DNA of 64,000 nucleotides from Neorhizobium lilium (GTDB lineage: Bacteria > Pseudomonadota > Alphaproteobacteria > Rhizobiales > Rhizobiaceae): assembly GCF_004053875.1 (NCBI RefSeq), contig NZ_SBIP01000003.1, positions 1-64,000 of the forward strand, read 5' to 3'. A model generated the notes under the pieces. It was not told where the DNA came from, searched no databases, and worked only from the letters and a program-made list of their open reading frames with translations. Every line of letters starts with the position of its first letter. The first letter of the stretch is position 1. Shown here piece by piece: positions 9,672-17,912 of this stretch. A program made the translations under genes and the position numbers.

Positions 9672-10754
9672 ATGGTCGGTCTCACCCTGAAGCAGGTCCG
9701 GAAAAACTACGGCAATATGGAGGTGCTGCACGGCATCGACCTCGACATCAAATCGGGCGAGTTCATCGCCTTTGTGGGGCCTTCCGGCTGTGGGAAGTCG
9801 ACTCTTCTGCGCTCGATCGCGGGGTTGGAGGATATCAGCTCCGGCGAACTCTACATCGATGGGGCGCTGATGAACTATGTGCCGCCGTCAAAGCGCGGCA
9901 TTGCCATGGTTTTCCAGTCCTACGCGCTTTATCCGCACATGACCGTGTTCGAGAACATGGCTTTCGGGATGCGGATCGCACGAGTGAACAAGGCGGAGAT
10001 CAATCGGCGGGTGCGGCAGGCGGCAGACATCCTGCAGCTGACCGATTATCTCGACCGCTATCCGAAGGCGCTCTCGGGTGGCCAGAGACAGCGTGTCGCC
10101 ATCGGCCGCGCCATCGTGCGCGATCCGAAGGTGTTCCTGTTCGACGAGCCGCTTTCCAACCTCGATGCAGCGCTTCGCGTGGCAACCCGCATCGAAATCG
10201 CCAAGCTGAAGCAGTCCATGCCAGGCACAACCATGATCTACGTAACCCATGATCAGGTGGAGGCGATGACGCTTGCGGACCGGATCGTTGTGCTGCGCGG
10301 CGGCGATATCGAGCAGATCGGCTCGCCGCTCGATCTTTACCGACACCCCGCCAATCTCTTCGTTGCCCGCTTTATCGGTTCGCCCGCTATGAACATCGTG
10401 CCCGCCGTAATCGAAGCGACCGGCGAGCAGACCCTGGTATTGCTTGCAAGCGGAGAGCGGGTCGCGGTGCCCGTTTCCACGCCGTCGGGCCTCAAAAGTG
10501 CTCCCGTGCATTTCGGCGTTCGCCCTGAGGATTTGCGGCTTGCCGAAGGCAGCGGCATTTTCGGTGGCAGGATCTCCCTCATCGAGCAGCTCGGCGAAGT
10601 GCAGCTGGTCTATCTCGACGTAGAGAAGGTCGATGGCCCCATCATCGTCAAGCTGCCGGGAACGGAAGTGATACATGTGGGCGATGTCATCCGGCTGGAT
10701 GTCGATCCACAGCGCATCCGCCTGTTCGACAGCGGCGGGATGTCCGTGGCGTAG
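9672..10754 (+). CDS. ABC transporter ATPase (MsmK/UgpC type)
   Basis: 360 residues. The nucleotide-binding domain has Walker [10 protein letters not shown] (36-44), signature LSGGQRQR, Walker [14 protein letters not shown] and the H-loop YVTHDQ. A C-terminal OB-type regulatory (TOBE) region follows, with FGVRPEDLRL. It powers the two permeases encoded upstream. The ATG at 9672 follows AAGGGAAC; an ATG at 9667 is in another frame. It is the last gene of the frl-like operon, 53 nt behind the oxidase. Unlike the Bacillus system, which borrows a shared ATPase (MsmX), this operon carries its own. Confidence 0.92.
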   Translation: MVGLTLKQVRKNYGNMEVLHGIDLDIKSGEFIAFVGPSGCGKSTLLRSIAGLEDISSGELYIDGALMNYVPPSKRGIAMVFQSYALYPHMTVFENMAFGMRIARVNKAEINRRVRQAADILQLTDYLDRYPKALSGGQRQRVAIGRAIVRDPKVFLFDEPLSNLDAALRVATRIEIAKLKQSMPGTTMIYVTHDQVEAMTLADRIVVLRGGDIEQIGSPLDLYRHPANLFVARFIGSPAMNIVPAVIEATGEQTLVLLASGERVAVPVSTPSGLKSAPVHFGVRPEDLRLAEGSGIFGGRISLIEQLGEVQLVYLDVEKVDGPIIVKLPGTEVIHVGDVIRLDVDPQRIRLFDSGGMSVA

Positions 10755-10891
10755 CTATTCGTGTTCAAGAGGAGTGGCAGCCTAGGCGCTCCGCGGAAAT
10801 CCTCTGCGCTTCAGCCACCTCGCCGTCGGCGGGCTCGATTCCATACGTCTATTGATCGTGGCAGTGCGAAACCGCCCGCCAGCGTCTCATC

Positions 10892-12613
10892 TCAGCGTCC
10901 CTGGGAGCCAATGCAAAGGGCCGGGTATTCGCCGCAAGTCACTTGAAGAATATGGCGGATATCTGTGACGCTCGGGCGCGAAGCTGTTTTGATTTCCCGG
11001 CTGCGGTGACCCAGGTCAGGCCAGTAGGCTGGACTTGTGTTGGAGGCGAAACGCGAAACAGGGCAATTTACGCCGACATTCCCGTATTCTTTATTATTCA
11101 CCGGATCTTCGGGCGCTTTGCTTTTGATTTCGGCGAGCAATGGATATCTGCTCGCCCATAATGGAGACGTATATGGAACGGCGTTCAAACGGCTTTCCAA
11201 GGTCCCGCCGTTGAGGCCCTCACCCCGGCGCTCGAGCACGATTCCGCTCGAAAAGCATTGCGAGAAGATGTTTTCAATCAGGGCGTTATCTCTTCCTCCA
11301 TGCACGACGATCGGCAAGGCGACGTGATCGAAGACGTTTCTTTTGATAACGTAGCCGCTTTCCTGGTCGTCCAGATAGATACCCGAAATATATCGCCGTC
11401 CGACGACAGCCGTTTTGTCCGCAGCGTCTGGCATGCCGATGTTGGAGAAAAGGTTGCTTTCGATGATGTTGCCGCGCTCGGTCCAGTCGCGCCCAACATA
11501 AATTGCTCCGGCATCATCGGCTTCCTTGACCACGTCGCTGATGTGATTTCCGCTTATCACGTGGTCATTGCCGTTCAAGATTATTGCCGAATGTGGGCCA
11601 TTGCTGATCTCGTTGTTCTCGATTCGATTGCCGACACCTCTAATTAAAACTGCGGGTCGGTATGTCCGGCTGTCCTGGCCATAACGGCTGATCTTGGAAT
11701 TCGCGATGACGATATTGCCTGGGGTCAGAGAGATCCGATCTCCGCCGTCGATCGAAACGGCCGTTTCGGCCGTATCGTCGATTACGCAGTTCAGAATTTT
11801 TACGTTAACGCTACGTTCTATTGAAATTGCACCGGCGCCGGAATGACGAATCGAGCAACCATCTATGGTCACATTTCGGCTGTCGCGAATGCGCAGAGCC
11901 GTGCCAAGCGTCTTTTCTAAAGAGAGGTCTTTTATTTCCAGATCTTGAGCGTTGCTTATGTCGTAAAGCGTCTGACGGGTCGCGACCTGAAACTTGCCCG
12001 TGTCGTCCACGCCTATGGCGTAAACCCTCTTGTTCTTCGGATCGATAACATAATCCCCCGGCGACGAGAGCGCTCCAAAGACATTGAAAAGGTAAAACGG
12101 CGCATTGCGCACGATCGGACCATCTTCTCCTAATCCCTGAACGGAAAACGTGTTTTGGCTCTCCGGAACAGGCATCAGGCGCGCGGTTTCAAAGGCCCAT
12201 ATATTCTTGAGATAGCCTCCAACCCAAAGAAAAGGCTCTTCCTTCCATTGTGCTGAAATTTCGGCAGGAAGAGCAATCCGGTTCTCTCCAAGAGCTGGCT
12301 CGACCATCCGGCTAAACTTGGCTTTTGGCCATCTGGCAGGATGAAATCGTGTATCTCCTTGAAACAGTTCGAAAGAAGAGGCCTCCACGCGCACATGAAG
12401 GCTTCTTGGTGTTATGTCCGGGTTTTCGAGGCCTGGGATGTTGCTCAGATCGATGACGACTACCCGAGGATCTTTGATGAACTTAGAAAACGGATCGGCC
12501 GCCGATACTGGACGGGCAGAGACCTCAATCGCACCCGATCGCGTCTCTGCCGTCGCATGCGTCGCAGTGAGGATTGCAAAAACAAGCTCAACAAATACCA
12601 AGACTAACAGCAT
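10892..12613 (-). CDS. secreted right-handed parallel beta-helix repeat protein
   Basis: 573 residues with an N-terminal signal peptide (about 1-22). Residues about 25-190 are a lead domain of unknown type. From about 210 to 470 there are repeated PbH1 coils with regular Asn/Ile/Val ladders (RNVTIDGCSIRHSG, VNVKILNCVIDDT, NRIENNEISNG, HVISGNHISDV, NIIESNLFSNI, YVIKRNVFDHV). This fold is typical of polysaccharide lyases, epimerases and glycosidases acting on surface or plant polymers. No catalytic residue set could be assigned. The gene is visibly lower in G+C than both flanking operons and stands alone, convergent with the frl-like operon, which suggests horizontal acquisition. Confidence 0.78.
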   Translation of the reverse strand: MLLVLVFVELVFAILTATHATAETRSGAIEVSARPVSAADPFSKFIKDPRVVVIDLSNIPGLENPDITPRSLHVRVEASSFELFQGDTRFHPARWPKAKFSRMVEPALGENRIALPAEISAQWKEEPFLWVGGYLKNIWAFETARLMPVPESQNTFSVQGLGEDGPIVRNAPFYLFNVFGALSSPGDYVIDPKNKRVYAIGVDDTGKFQVATRQTLYDISNAQDLEIKDLSLEKTLGTALRIRDSRNVTIDGCSIRHSGAGAISIERSVNVKILNCVIDDTAETAVSIDGGDRISLTPGNIVIANSKISRYGQDSRTYRPAVLIRGVGNRIENNEISNGPHSAIILNGNDHVISGNHISDVVKEADDAGAIYVGRDWTERGNIIESNLFSNIGMPDAADKTAVVGRRYISGIYLDDQESGYVIKRNVFDHVALPIVVHGGRDNALIENIFSQCFSSGIVLERRGEGLNGGTLESRLNAVPYTSPLWASRYPLLAEIKSKAPEDPVNNKEYGNVGVNCPVSRFASNTSPAYWPDLGHRSREIKTASRPSVTDIRHILQVTCGEYPALCIGSQGR

Positions 12614-12675
12614 CTAAAATCCAATATCTATTGCTCAACCAAAGCCGATGTTTGAAGCGAATAATGCACCCCGGC

Positions 12676-12749
12676 TCAACGCTATGCTAATTGATACTCA
12701 AGGTCTTTGGGAGTCCGATATTTAGAGAAGTTTACTTCAACGCTATGCT
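12676..12749. repeat. pair of 13-nt direct repeats upstream of the beta-helix gene
   Basis: TCAACGCTATGCT occurs exactly at 12676-12688 and again at 12737-12749, 61 nt apart. Both copies lie in the A+T-richer gap between ugpC and the start of the beta-helix gene. They could be regulator half-sites or an insertion scar; only two copies exist. Confidence 0.45.
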
Positions 12750-12846
12750 GGCAATAGCGATGGGGATCGATATGTCACCTCTGTCATTACGATATGAGTT
12801 TCGCCTGCAGCCCTTCCTAAAATTCGGTAAAAGGCATAGCTGATCC

Positions 12847-13956
12847 TCAGGCATCCACGGATTTAGACGGCATACGGGCGGGTGCTGCAAGACCGGCTCC
12901 CGTATCGGCCGAATAAAGGTGGATGGCATCGGGGTCGATCATGATGCCGATCCGGTCGCCCGGCTTCAGCCGCACGTTTCCGGTCAAGGCGACGGCGAAC
13001 GGGAGGCCGTCGAAATCGGCGTGAACGACGCGGCTGGCGCCTAGCTCCTCGATGAAATCGGCCGTCGCGGGAAGCGCGCCGGGTGTTTCGGGCGAAACGA
13101 GACGTGCTGCCTCGGCTCGCACGCCCAGCACCACCCGATGGCCGGCAAAGGCCCGGCCCCTTTCAGGAGATAGAGCAATGTTGCGACCCTGGTCATAGAC
13201 GAAGGCGCCCTCTTCATTGACGCGTCCTTCCAGCAGGTTCATCGCCGGTGATCCGACGAAACCGGCAACAAAACGGCTGCTTGGGAAGTGATACACCTCC
13301 TCCGGCGTACCCACCTGCTCCACCTTGCCCGCGTTCATGACGATGATCCGGTCGGCTAGCGTCATTGCTTCGTTCTGGTCGTGGGTGACGAAGATGGAGG
13401 TGGCGCCGAGGCGGCGATGCAGACGGCGGATTTCCGCGCGCATGGCGATGCGAAGCTTGGCGTCGAGGTTCGAGAGCGGCTCGTCGAACAGGAAGACCTT
13501 CGGCTCGCGGATCATGGCGCGGCCCATGGCCACGCGCTGACGCTGCCCGCCCGACAGCGCCATCGGGCGACGGTCGAGGAAGGGCTCGAGGCTGAGCGCC
13601 TTGGCAACACTCTCCACCCGCTGCCTGCGTTCGGCTTTCGGCACGCCGCTCACCTTGAGTGCATAGCCGATGTTTTCGGCAACCGTCATGTGGGGATAGA
13701 GCGCGTAGTTCTGGAACACCATAGCACAGCCGCGCTGGCGCGGTTCGAGGCGGTTGACCACAGTTCCGTCGATGGCGATCTCGCCGTCGCTGATTTCTTC
13801 CAGTCCTGCGACCATGCGCAGAAGCGTGGACTTTCCGCAGCCGGAGGGACCGAGAATGACGATGAACTCGCCGGAACGAATTTCCAGATCGACGCCATGG
13901 ACGACCGGGGTCTTTCCATAGCTCTTCTTCACATTGCGGATGGAGATCGGTGCCAT
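12847..13956 (-). CDS. ugpC: sn-glycerol-3-phosphate ABC transporter ATPase
   Basis: 369 residues with Walker [10 protein letters not shown] (36-44), signature LSGGQRQR, Walker [15 protein letters not shown]-loop FVTHDQ, and a C-terminal TOBE regulatory region. It hydrolyses ATP for import of glycerol-3-phosphate and glycerophosphodiesters. Last gene of the ugpB-A-E-C operon, 13 nt behind ugpE. The C-terminal regulatory domain of UgpC is known in E. coli to respond to phosphate metabolism. The assignment rests mainly on the UgpE/UgpA/UgpB neighbours, since these ATPases are near-interchangeable. Confidence 0.9.
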   Translation of the reverse strand: MAPISIRNVKKSYGKTPVVHGVDLEIRSGEFIVILGPSGCGKSTLLRMVAGLEEISDGEIAIDGTVVNRLEPRQRGCAMVFQNYALYPHMTVAENIGYALKVSGVPKAERRQRVESVAKALSLEPFLDRRPMALSGGQRQRVAMGRAMIREPKVFLFDEPLSNLDAKLRIAMRAEIRRLHRRLGATSIFVTHDQNEAMTLADRIIVMNAGKVEQVGTPEEVYHFPSSRFVAGFVGSPAMNLLEGRVNEEGAFVYDQGRNIALSPERGRAFAGHRVVLGVRAEAARLVSPETPGALPATADFIEELGASRVVHADFDGLPFAVALTGNVRLKPGDRIGIMIDPDAIHLYSADTGAGLAAPARMPSKSVDA

Positions 13957-13969
13957 GGCAATGATCCTT

Positions 13970-14884
13970 TCACTTCTCGGTGGAGATAAGGCCGCGCACG
14001 AACCAGCGCTGCATCAGGATGACGAGGATGAGGGGCGGCGACATGATGATAAGCGTGCCCGCCATGGCGACGTTCCAGTCAGGCAGGCCGAACTCGGAGG
14101 GGATGAGCGTCTTGAGCTCGGTTACGGCGATCCCGAATTTCGGGTCCGTGGTGATCAGCAGCGGCCAGAGATACTGGTTCCAGGCCCAGACGAACATGAT
14201 GGTGAAGAGGGCGATCATGTTGGCCCGCGACAGGGGGAGCAGGATGTCGAGGAAGAAGCGGACGGGGCCGGAGCCGTCCATCTTCGAGGCTTCGGCAAGC
14301 TCGTCGGGAATCGTCAGATAGAACTGCCGGTAGAGGAAGGTGCCGGTGGCGGTTGCCACAAGCGGAAGCACAAGACCGGGGTAGGAGTTGAGGAGGCCCC
14401 ATTCGAGCTTCACTTGGATCCCGAACAGATATGCTATGAGCGAGGTAAGGCCGGTCACGTCAAGGATTGCCTGAAAGGGCTGCAGAGCGTTGGCGGCAAT
14501 CGAATAGGTCGGCACGATGCGCACTTCGAGCGGCAGCATCAGGGTGATGAAGATCAGCCAGAAGATTACATAGCGACCGGGAAAGCGGAAATACACAATG
14601 GTGAAAGCGGCCATGGACGATAGGATCACCTTTCCTGCCGCGACCGAAACGGCGAAGATGATGCTGTGCACGAGCTTGTTGCCAAGATCAGCTCTTACCC
14701 AGGCTGCCTGTAGATTTTCCCAAAAATGCACGCTGGGCGTGAGCGGCATGGGTACGGTGTTGACGGCGTGGAGATCAAGCGTTGATGCGATGATCACGAT
14801 CGCGAACGGCAGAAGCGCGATCACCAGGCCGAGCGCCAGGATCGTGTAGCAGACGAGGTTGAATATCGGCGTGCGTTCGATCAT
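13970..14884 (-). CDS. ugpE: sn-glycerol-3-phosphate ABC transporter permease
   Basis: 304 residues with six membrane helices. It carries the UgpE-specific profile ([30 protein letters not shown]) and the EAA loop [16 protein letters not shown] followed by [16 protein letters not shown]. Pairs with UgpA in the inner membrane. The start lies 10 nt behind the ugpA stop, in operon spacing. The C-terminus [12 protein letters not shown] is typical. Confidence 0.92.
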   Translation of the reverse strand: MIERTPIFNLVCYTILALGLVIALLPFAIVIIASTLDLHAVNTVPMPLTPSVHFWENLQAAWVRADLGNKLVHSIIFAVSVAAGKVILSSMAAFTIVYFRFPGRYVIFWLIFITLMLPLEVRIVPTYSIAANALQPFQAILDVTGLTSLIAYLFGIQVKLEWGLLNSYPGLVLPLVATATGTFLYRQFYLTIPDELAEASKMDGSGPVRFFLDILLPLSRANMIALFTIMFVWAWNQYLWPLLITTDPKFGIAVTELKTLIPSEFGLPDWNVAMAGTLIIMSPPLILVILMQRWFVRGLISTEK

Positions 14885-14894
14885 CGGGGCGCCC

Positions 14895-15779
14895 TCACTT
14901 GTAATGCACGCGCCGCTCGATGAAGCGGAACTGGAAGATGGTGAGCAGGATGACGAGCAGCATCAGGATGATCGACTGCGCGGCGGCACCGGAATAATCG
15001 AGGCCTTTGAAGCCGTCGAAATAGATCTTGTAGACCATCAGCTCGGTTGCGCGGGCGGGTCCCCCTTGAGTCATCACATCGACGATGCCGAACGAGTCCT
15101 GAAAACTCTCCGTGATGTTGATCACCAGCAGGAAGAACAGGGTCGGCGTGAGCAGCGGCAGCTGCATATCGAAGATGCGGCGCAGCGGCCCCGAGCCATC
15201 CATGGCGGCGGCCTCGGTCAGCGAACGCGGAATGCCCTGCAGCGCCGACAGGAAGAAGATGAAATTATAGCCGATATATTTCCACGAAAACGCGACGATC
15301 ACGGCAATCATCGCGTCCTTGCCGTCCAGTGCCGGGTTCCACAGGCCGGGCCAAACCTGGTTGATGATCGACAGCAGGCCGGCTTCGGGGGCCAGGATGA
15401 AGCGGAAGGCGAGACCGAGCGCCGGTGCCGCGATGGCATAGGGCCAGATGAAAACCGAGCGGTAGATCTTGTGGCCGCGCATCTCGCGATCCGTGAGGAG
15501 GGCGAGGATCAATGCCATGCCCATGGCGATTGCCGTGGAAGAGAGCGCAAAAACAAGGCTGCGGGAGATGGCGCCCCAGTAGACCGGGTCGCTGAGAAGC
15601 TGCCGGAAATTGTCAAAGCCGACCCAGGCATTACCGCCGCCCCAAGGTTGTTCAAGGGTAAAGGCCCAATAAACAGCCTGCGCGCTTGGCCAGTAGAAGA
15701 AGACAAAGATCAGCAACAGCATCGGCAGGGCAAAGAGCAGACCGACTGTTGTGGAGGAGAAAGTAACGCGCTTTTCCAT
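14895..15779 (-). CDS. ugpA: sn-glycerol-3-phosphate ABC transporter permease
   Basis: 294 residues, six membrane helices. Family features include SVFIWPYAIAAPALGLAFRF, FSWKYIGYNFIFFLSALQ and the EAA loop LTEAAAMDGSGPLRRIF. Together with UgpE it forms the channel for glycerol-3-phosphate. It starts about 110 nt behind ugpB; that gap holds an 11-bp stem-loop, probably allowing more binding protein than permease to be made. Confidence 0.92.
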   Translation of the reverse strand: MEKRVTFSSTTVGLLFALPMLLLIFVFFYWPSAQAVYWAFTLEQPWGGGNAWVGFDNFRQLLSDPVYWGAISRSLVFALSSTAIAMGMALILALLTDREMRGHKIYRSVFIWPYAIAAPALGLAFRFILAPEAGLLSIINQVWPGLWNPALDGKDAMIAVIVAFSWKYIGYNFIFFLSALQGIPRSLTEAAAMDGSGPLRRIFDMQLPLLTPTLFFLLVINITESFQDSFGIVDVMTQGGPARATELMVYKIYFDGFKGLDYSGAAAQSIILMLLVILLTIFQFRFIERRVHYK

Positions 15780-15850
15780 AGGCTCCGTCCGGTTTGGAAG
15801 GATGCCGGTCCGAAACGCCAGGCGCTCCGGATCGGTCGATGCTATTCTTT

Positions 15851-15878
15851 CACCTGCGGGTGATCATACCCGCAGGTG
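15851..15878 (-). promoter_or_regulatory. intercistronic stem-loop between ugpB and ugpA
   Basis: A perfect 11-bp inverted repeat (CACCTGCGGGT / ACCCGCAGGTG) with a 6-nt loop lies 13 nt downstream of the ugpB stop codon. No T-run follows on the transcribed (minus) strand, so it is better read as an mRNA-stabilising or partially attenuating hairpin than as a full terminator. Confidence 0.6.
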
Positions 15879-15890
15879 AGGACCTGGAGA

Positions 15891-17246
15891 TCAGGGAAGC
15901 TGCACGTTCTTGTAGGTCTGCTGGAAACGGCGCAGGATCTGGTTGCCGCGTTCGGCAGCCGTATCAAGCGAGGCCTGTACGTCTGCATTGTTGATGAAGA
16001 TCGCCTGGAGGCCATTGGCGATTTCCGTGCGGATCTGCAGCAATCCACCAAGGCGGACACCCTTCGGGCCTGGATCGCTGAGCGGCGTGACGGTGAGGCT
16101 CTGAATGGCGAGTTCACGGCCGGCATAGGGTGCCTTGTCGTAGAAGCCCTGGCTCTTCAGATACTCGAAGCCCGAATTGCGGACGGGGATATAGCCGGTC
16201 ACCGTGGACCAGGTCAGCGCTTCTTCAGGCTTGGCGATGAAGTTGAAGAAGGAGGCTGCGGCTTTGTATTCGGCTTCGGAATGACCCTTCAGAACCCAGA
16301 GCGAAGCACCGCCCACGTAGGAGCTGTGACGCTTGGCATCGCCGTAGGTCGGCAGCATGGAAACGGCCCAGTTCAAGCCTTCCTTTGCGGTGCGGCCGAT
16401 ATTGCCGTGGTCGCCGACCGAGGTGAGGATGACCTGGCAATCGCCGGCGGCGAAGGCTTCGATGAAGGTCTGGCCAACGGCCTTGTTCTTGATCACGGCG
16501 AGCTTGTTGTCGTACCAGGACTTGAGGTCCTTGACGAAGCTGACCAGCAGTGGGTTCTTGTTGTAGATGAGTTCGGCGTCGAGGCCCTCGAAGCCGTTCT
16601 TCTTGGTGGCGATCGGCTCACCGTTCACCGCTTCGAACTGCTCGATATACTGCCAGACTTCGTTGTTGGAGATGTCGAAAGCGAGCGGGCAGGCATAGCC
16701 GGCATCCTTGAGCTTCTTGAAGTCCTCGGCCGCTTCCTGCCAGGTGGCCGGAGCATGGTCCTTGCCGATCTTGGCGAACGAATCCTTGTTCCAGTAGAGC
16801 AGGGCCGTCGAGGAGTTGAAGGGGAAGGAGTACATCTCGCCCTTGGACGTGGCGTAATAGCCGGAAATGCCCGAGAAGTAGTCGTTCCAATTGATGTCGT
16901 AGCCCATGTCCTTCATGAGCTTGTTTGCCGGGTAATAGGCGCCCGACAGCATGACGTCCAATGTTCCGGCGTCGGAAACCTGCGCAATGGTCGGCTGCTT
17001 GCCGGCACGGAAGGCGGCAATCGTGTTCTGCAGCGAGGCGTCATAGCTGCCCTGGCTGGTGCAGACAACTTCGTAATCGGCCTGGGACTGGTTGAAGCGG
17101 TCGCACTGTTCCTGGACACGCTTGGCGATGTCACCGGAATTGCCGAACCAGAAGTCGATCTTGGTCTTGTCGGCTGCGGCAGCAGGACCAGCAAGGAAGG
17201 CTGTCGCGAGAAGGGCGCCGACGGCGCCGAGAAGCTTGGCTTGCAT
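15891..17246 (-). CDS. ugpB: sn-glycerol-3-phosphate-binding periplasmic protein
   Basis: 451 residues. A signal peptide (about 1-24, ending AGPAAA) precedes a family 1 solute-binding protein with UgpB features (IDFWFGNSGD, GKQPTIAQVSDAGTLDVM, YSFPFNSSTALLYWNK, YVGGASLWVLKGHSE, GYIPVRNSG). It captures glycerol-3-phosphate or glycerophosphodiesters. The ATG at 17246 is chosen because GAGGGGG lies 6-12 nt upstream; a longer TTG start at 17261 lacks a good site. First gene of ugpBAEC, with a PHO-box-like element about 77 nt upstream, consistent with phosphate-starvation control. Confidence 0.93.
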   Translation of the reverse strand: MQAKLLGAVGALLATAFLAGPAAAADKTKIDFWFGNSGDIAKRVQEQCDRFNQSQADYEVVCTSQGSYDASLQNTIAAFRAGKQPTIAQVSDAGTLDVMLSGAYYPANKLMKDMGYDINWNDYFSGISGYYATSKGEMYSFPFNSSTALLYWNKDSFAKIGKDHAPATWQEAAEDFKKLKDAGYACPLAFDISNNEVWQYIEQFEAVNGEPIATKKNGFEGLDAELIYNKNPLLVSFVKDLKSWYDNKLAVIKNKAVGQTFIEAFAAGDCQVILTSVGDHGNIGRTAKEGLNWAVSMLPTYGDAKRHSSYVGGASLWVLKGHSEAEYKAAASFFNFIAKPEEALTWSTVTGYIPVRNSGFEYLKSQGFYDKAPYAGRELAIQSLTVTPLSDPGPKGVRLGGLLQIRTEIANGLQAIFINNADVQASLDTAAERGNQILRRFQQTYKNVQLP

Positions 17247-17322
17247 GGATAACCCCCTCAAGGAATAGAGTACGCAGATCGTCTGCGCACGCCCTATTAT
17301 CGAGGCGACTTTGTCGTGACCA

Positions 17323-17340
17323 ATGAAGTTTCTATGACAG
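17323..17340 (-). promoter_or_regulatory. candidate PHO box upstream of ugpB
   Basis: On the minus strand the element reads CTGTCATAGAAACTTCAT. The first half matches the PhoB half-site CTGTCAT exactly; the second half keeps the TCAT core at the correct 11-nt phase. It lies 77 nt upstream of the ugpB start codon. ugp operons are PhoB-activated in E. coli and in rhizobia. Confidence 0.55.
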
Positions 17341-17366
17341 TAAATGCCTCTTCAGCGACGCCATAA

Positions 17367-17380
17367 ATCTTCATGAAGAT
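17367..17380. promoter_or_regulatory. 14-bp perfect palindrome between ugpB and the next upstream gene
   Basis: ATCTTCATGAAGAT is self-complementary over all 14 bases. It lies 121 nt upstream of the ugpB start and 143 nt downstream of the neighbouring minus-strand stop codon. It could be an operator for a dimeric regulator; there is no loop or T-run to suggest a terminator. Confidence 0.35.
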
Positions 17381-17522
17381 CATCTTGCGATTGTGGCGCG
17401 TATATTGACGAGTGCCAGACGAAGGTTTGCGGCGCGGCACTTGCTCTTGAATATACTTCCGCAGGCGGCCCCCGGGTCAGGCAGATTTGCCATGCCGATG
17501 CCTCTTTCCCTATGTTCTCCGA

Positions 17523-17900
17523 CTACGCCTCAAACACATCCTCGAAGGCTTCCGGAAAGCTCTGCCGCGCAACCTTTTCATTGATCTGCAGACGTGCCTC
17601 GTAAGAGAGAGGATCGAAGTCCTTGTCAGCAGCCATCACTTCGCGCCCGAACAGCAGGTTGAGCCGTGCCGCGTCGAGATTGCCCCGCTCGAAAGGCTCC
17701 GGCCCGAAATGGTGCCAGAGCGCATGTACGAAGGCAGCGTCGATCCGGTGTTCGGCCATGCCCGGGCGCCCGCGGCGGGGCAGGGCCTTGATCGGCGTGA
17801 CGCCCTTGGGGTTGGCCCTGCGAATGGTGAACTGGATGCCGGTGCCCGGCATGCCGGATGGGAAACCCCGGTGCTTGGTCATCTCGGGCAGGTTGGCCAT
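17523..17900 (-). CDS. hypothetical protein, 125 residues
   Basis: Unrecognised. Soluble, no signal peptide or membrane helix, rich in Arg, Pro and charged residues, with an acidic C-terminus (FPEAFEDVFEA). It starts 12 nt downstream of the yghU-like stop codon on the same strand, so the two probably share a transcript. Its start ATG is preceded by AGGAGTATCCAGA, which has a usable ribosome-binding site. Coding seems real because of the operon spacing and good site, but no function can be given. Confidence 0.6.
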   Translation of the reverse strand: MANLPEMTKHRGFPSGMPGTGIQFTIRRANPKGVTPIKALPRRGRPGMAEHRIDAAFVHALWHHFGPEPFERGNLDAARLNLLFGREVMAADKDFDPLSYEARLQINEKVARQSFPEAFEDVFEA

Positions 17901-17912
17901 TCTGGATACTCC

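Noticed and set aside
12676..12749. CRISPR-like repeat
   Set aside because: Only two 13-nt copies, no further units, no cas genes.
15876..17252. 458-codon open frame antisense to ugpB
   Set aside because: Shadow of ugpB: low-complexity Gly/Val/Leu/Glu-rich translation without recognisable domain.
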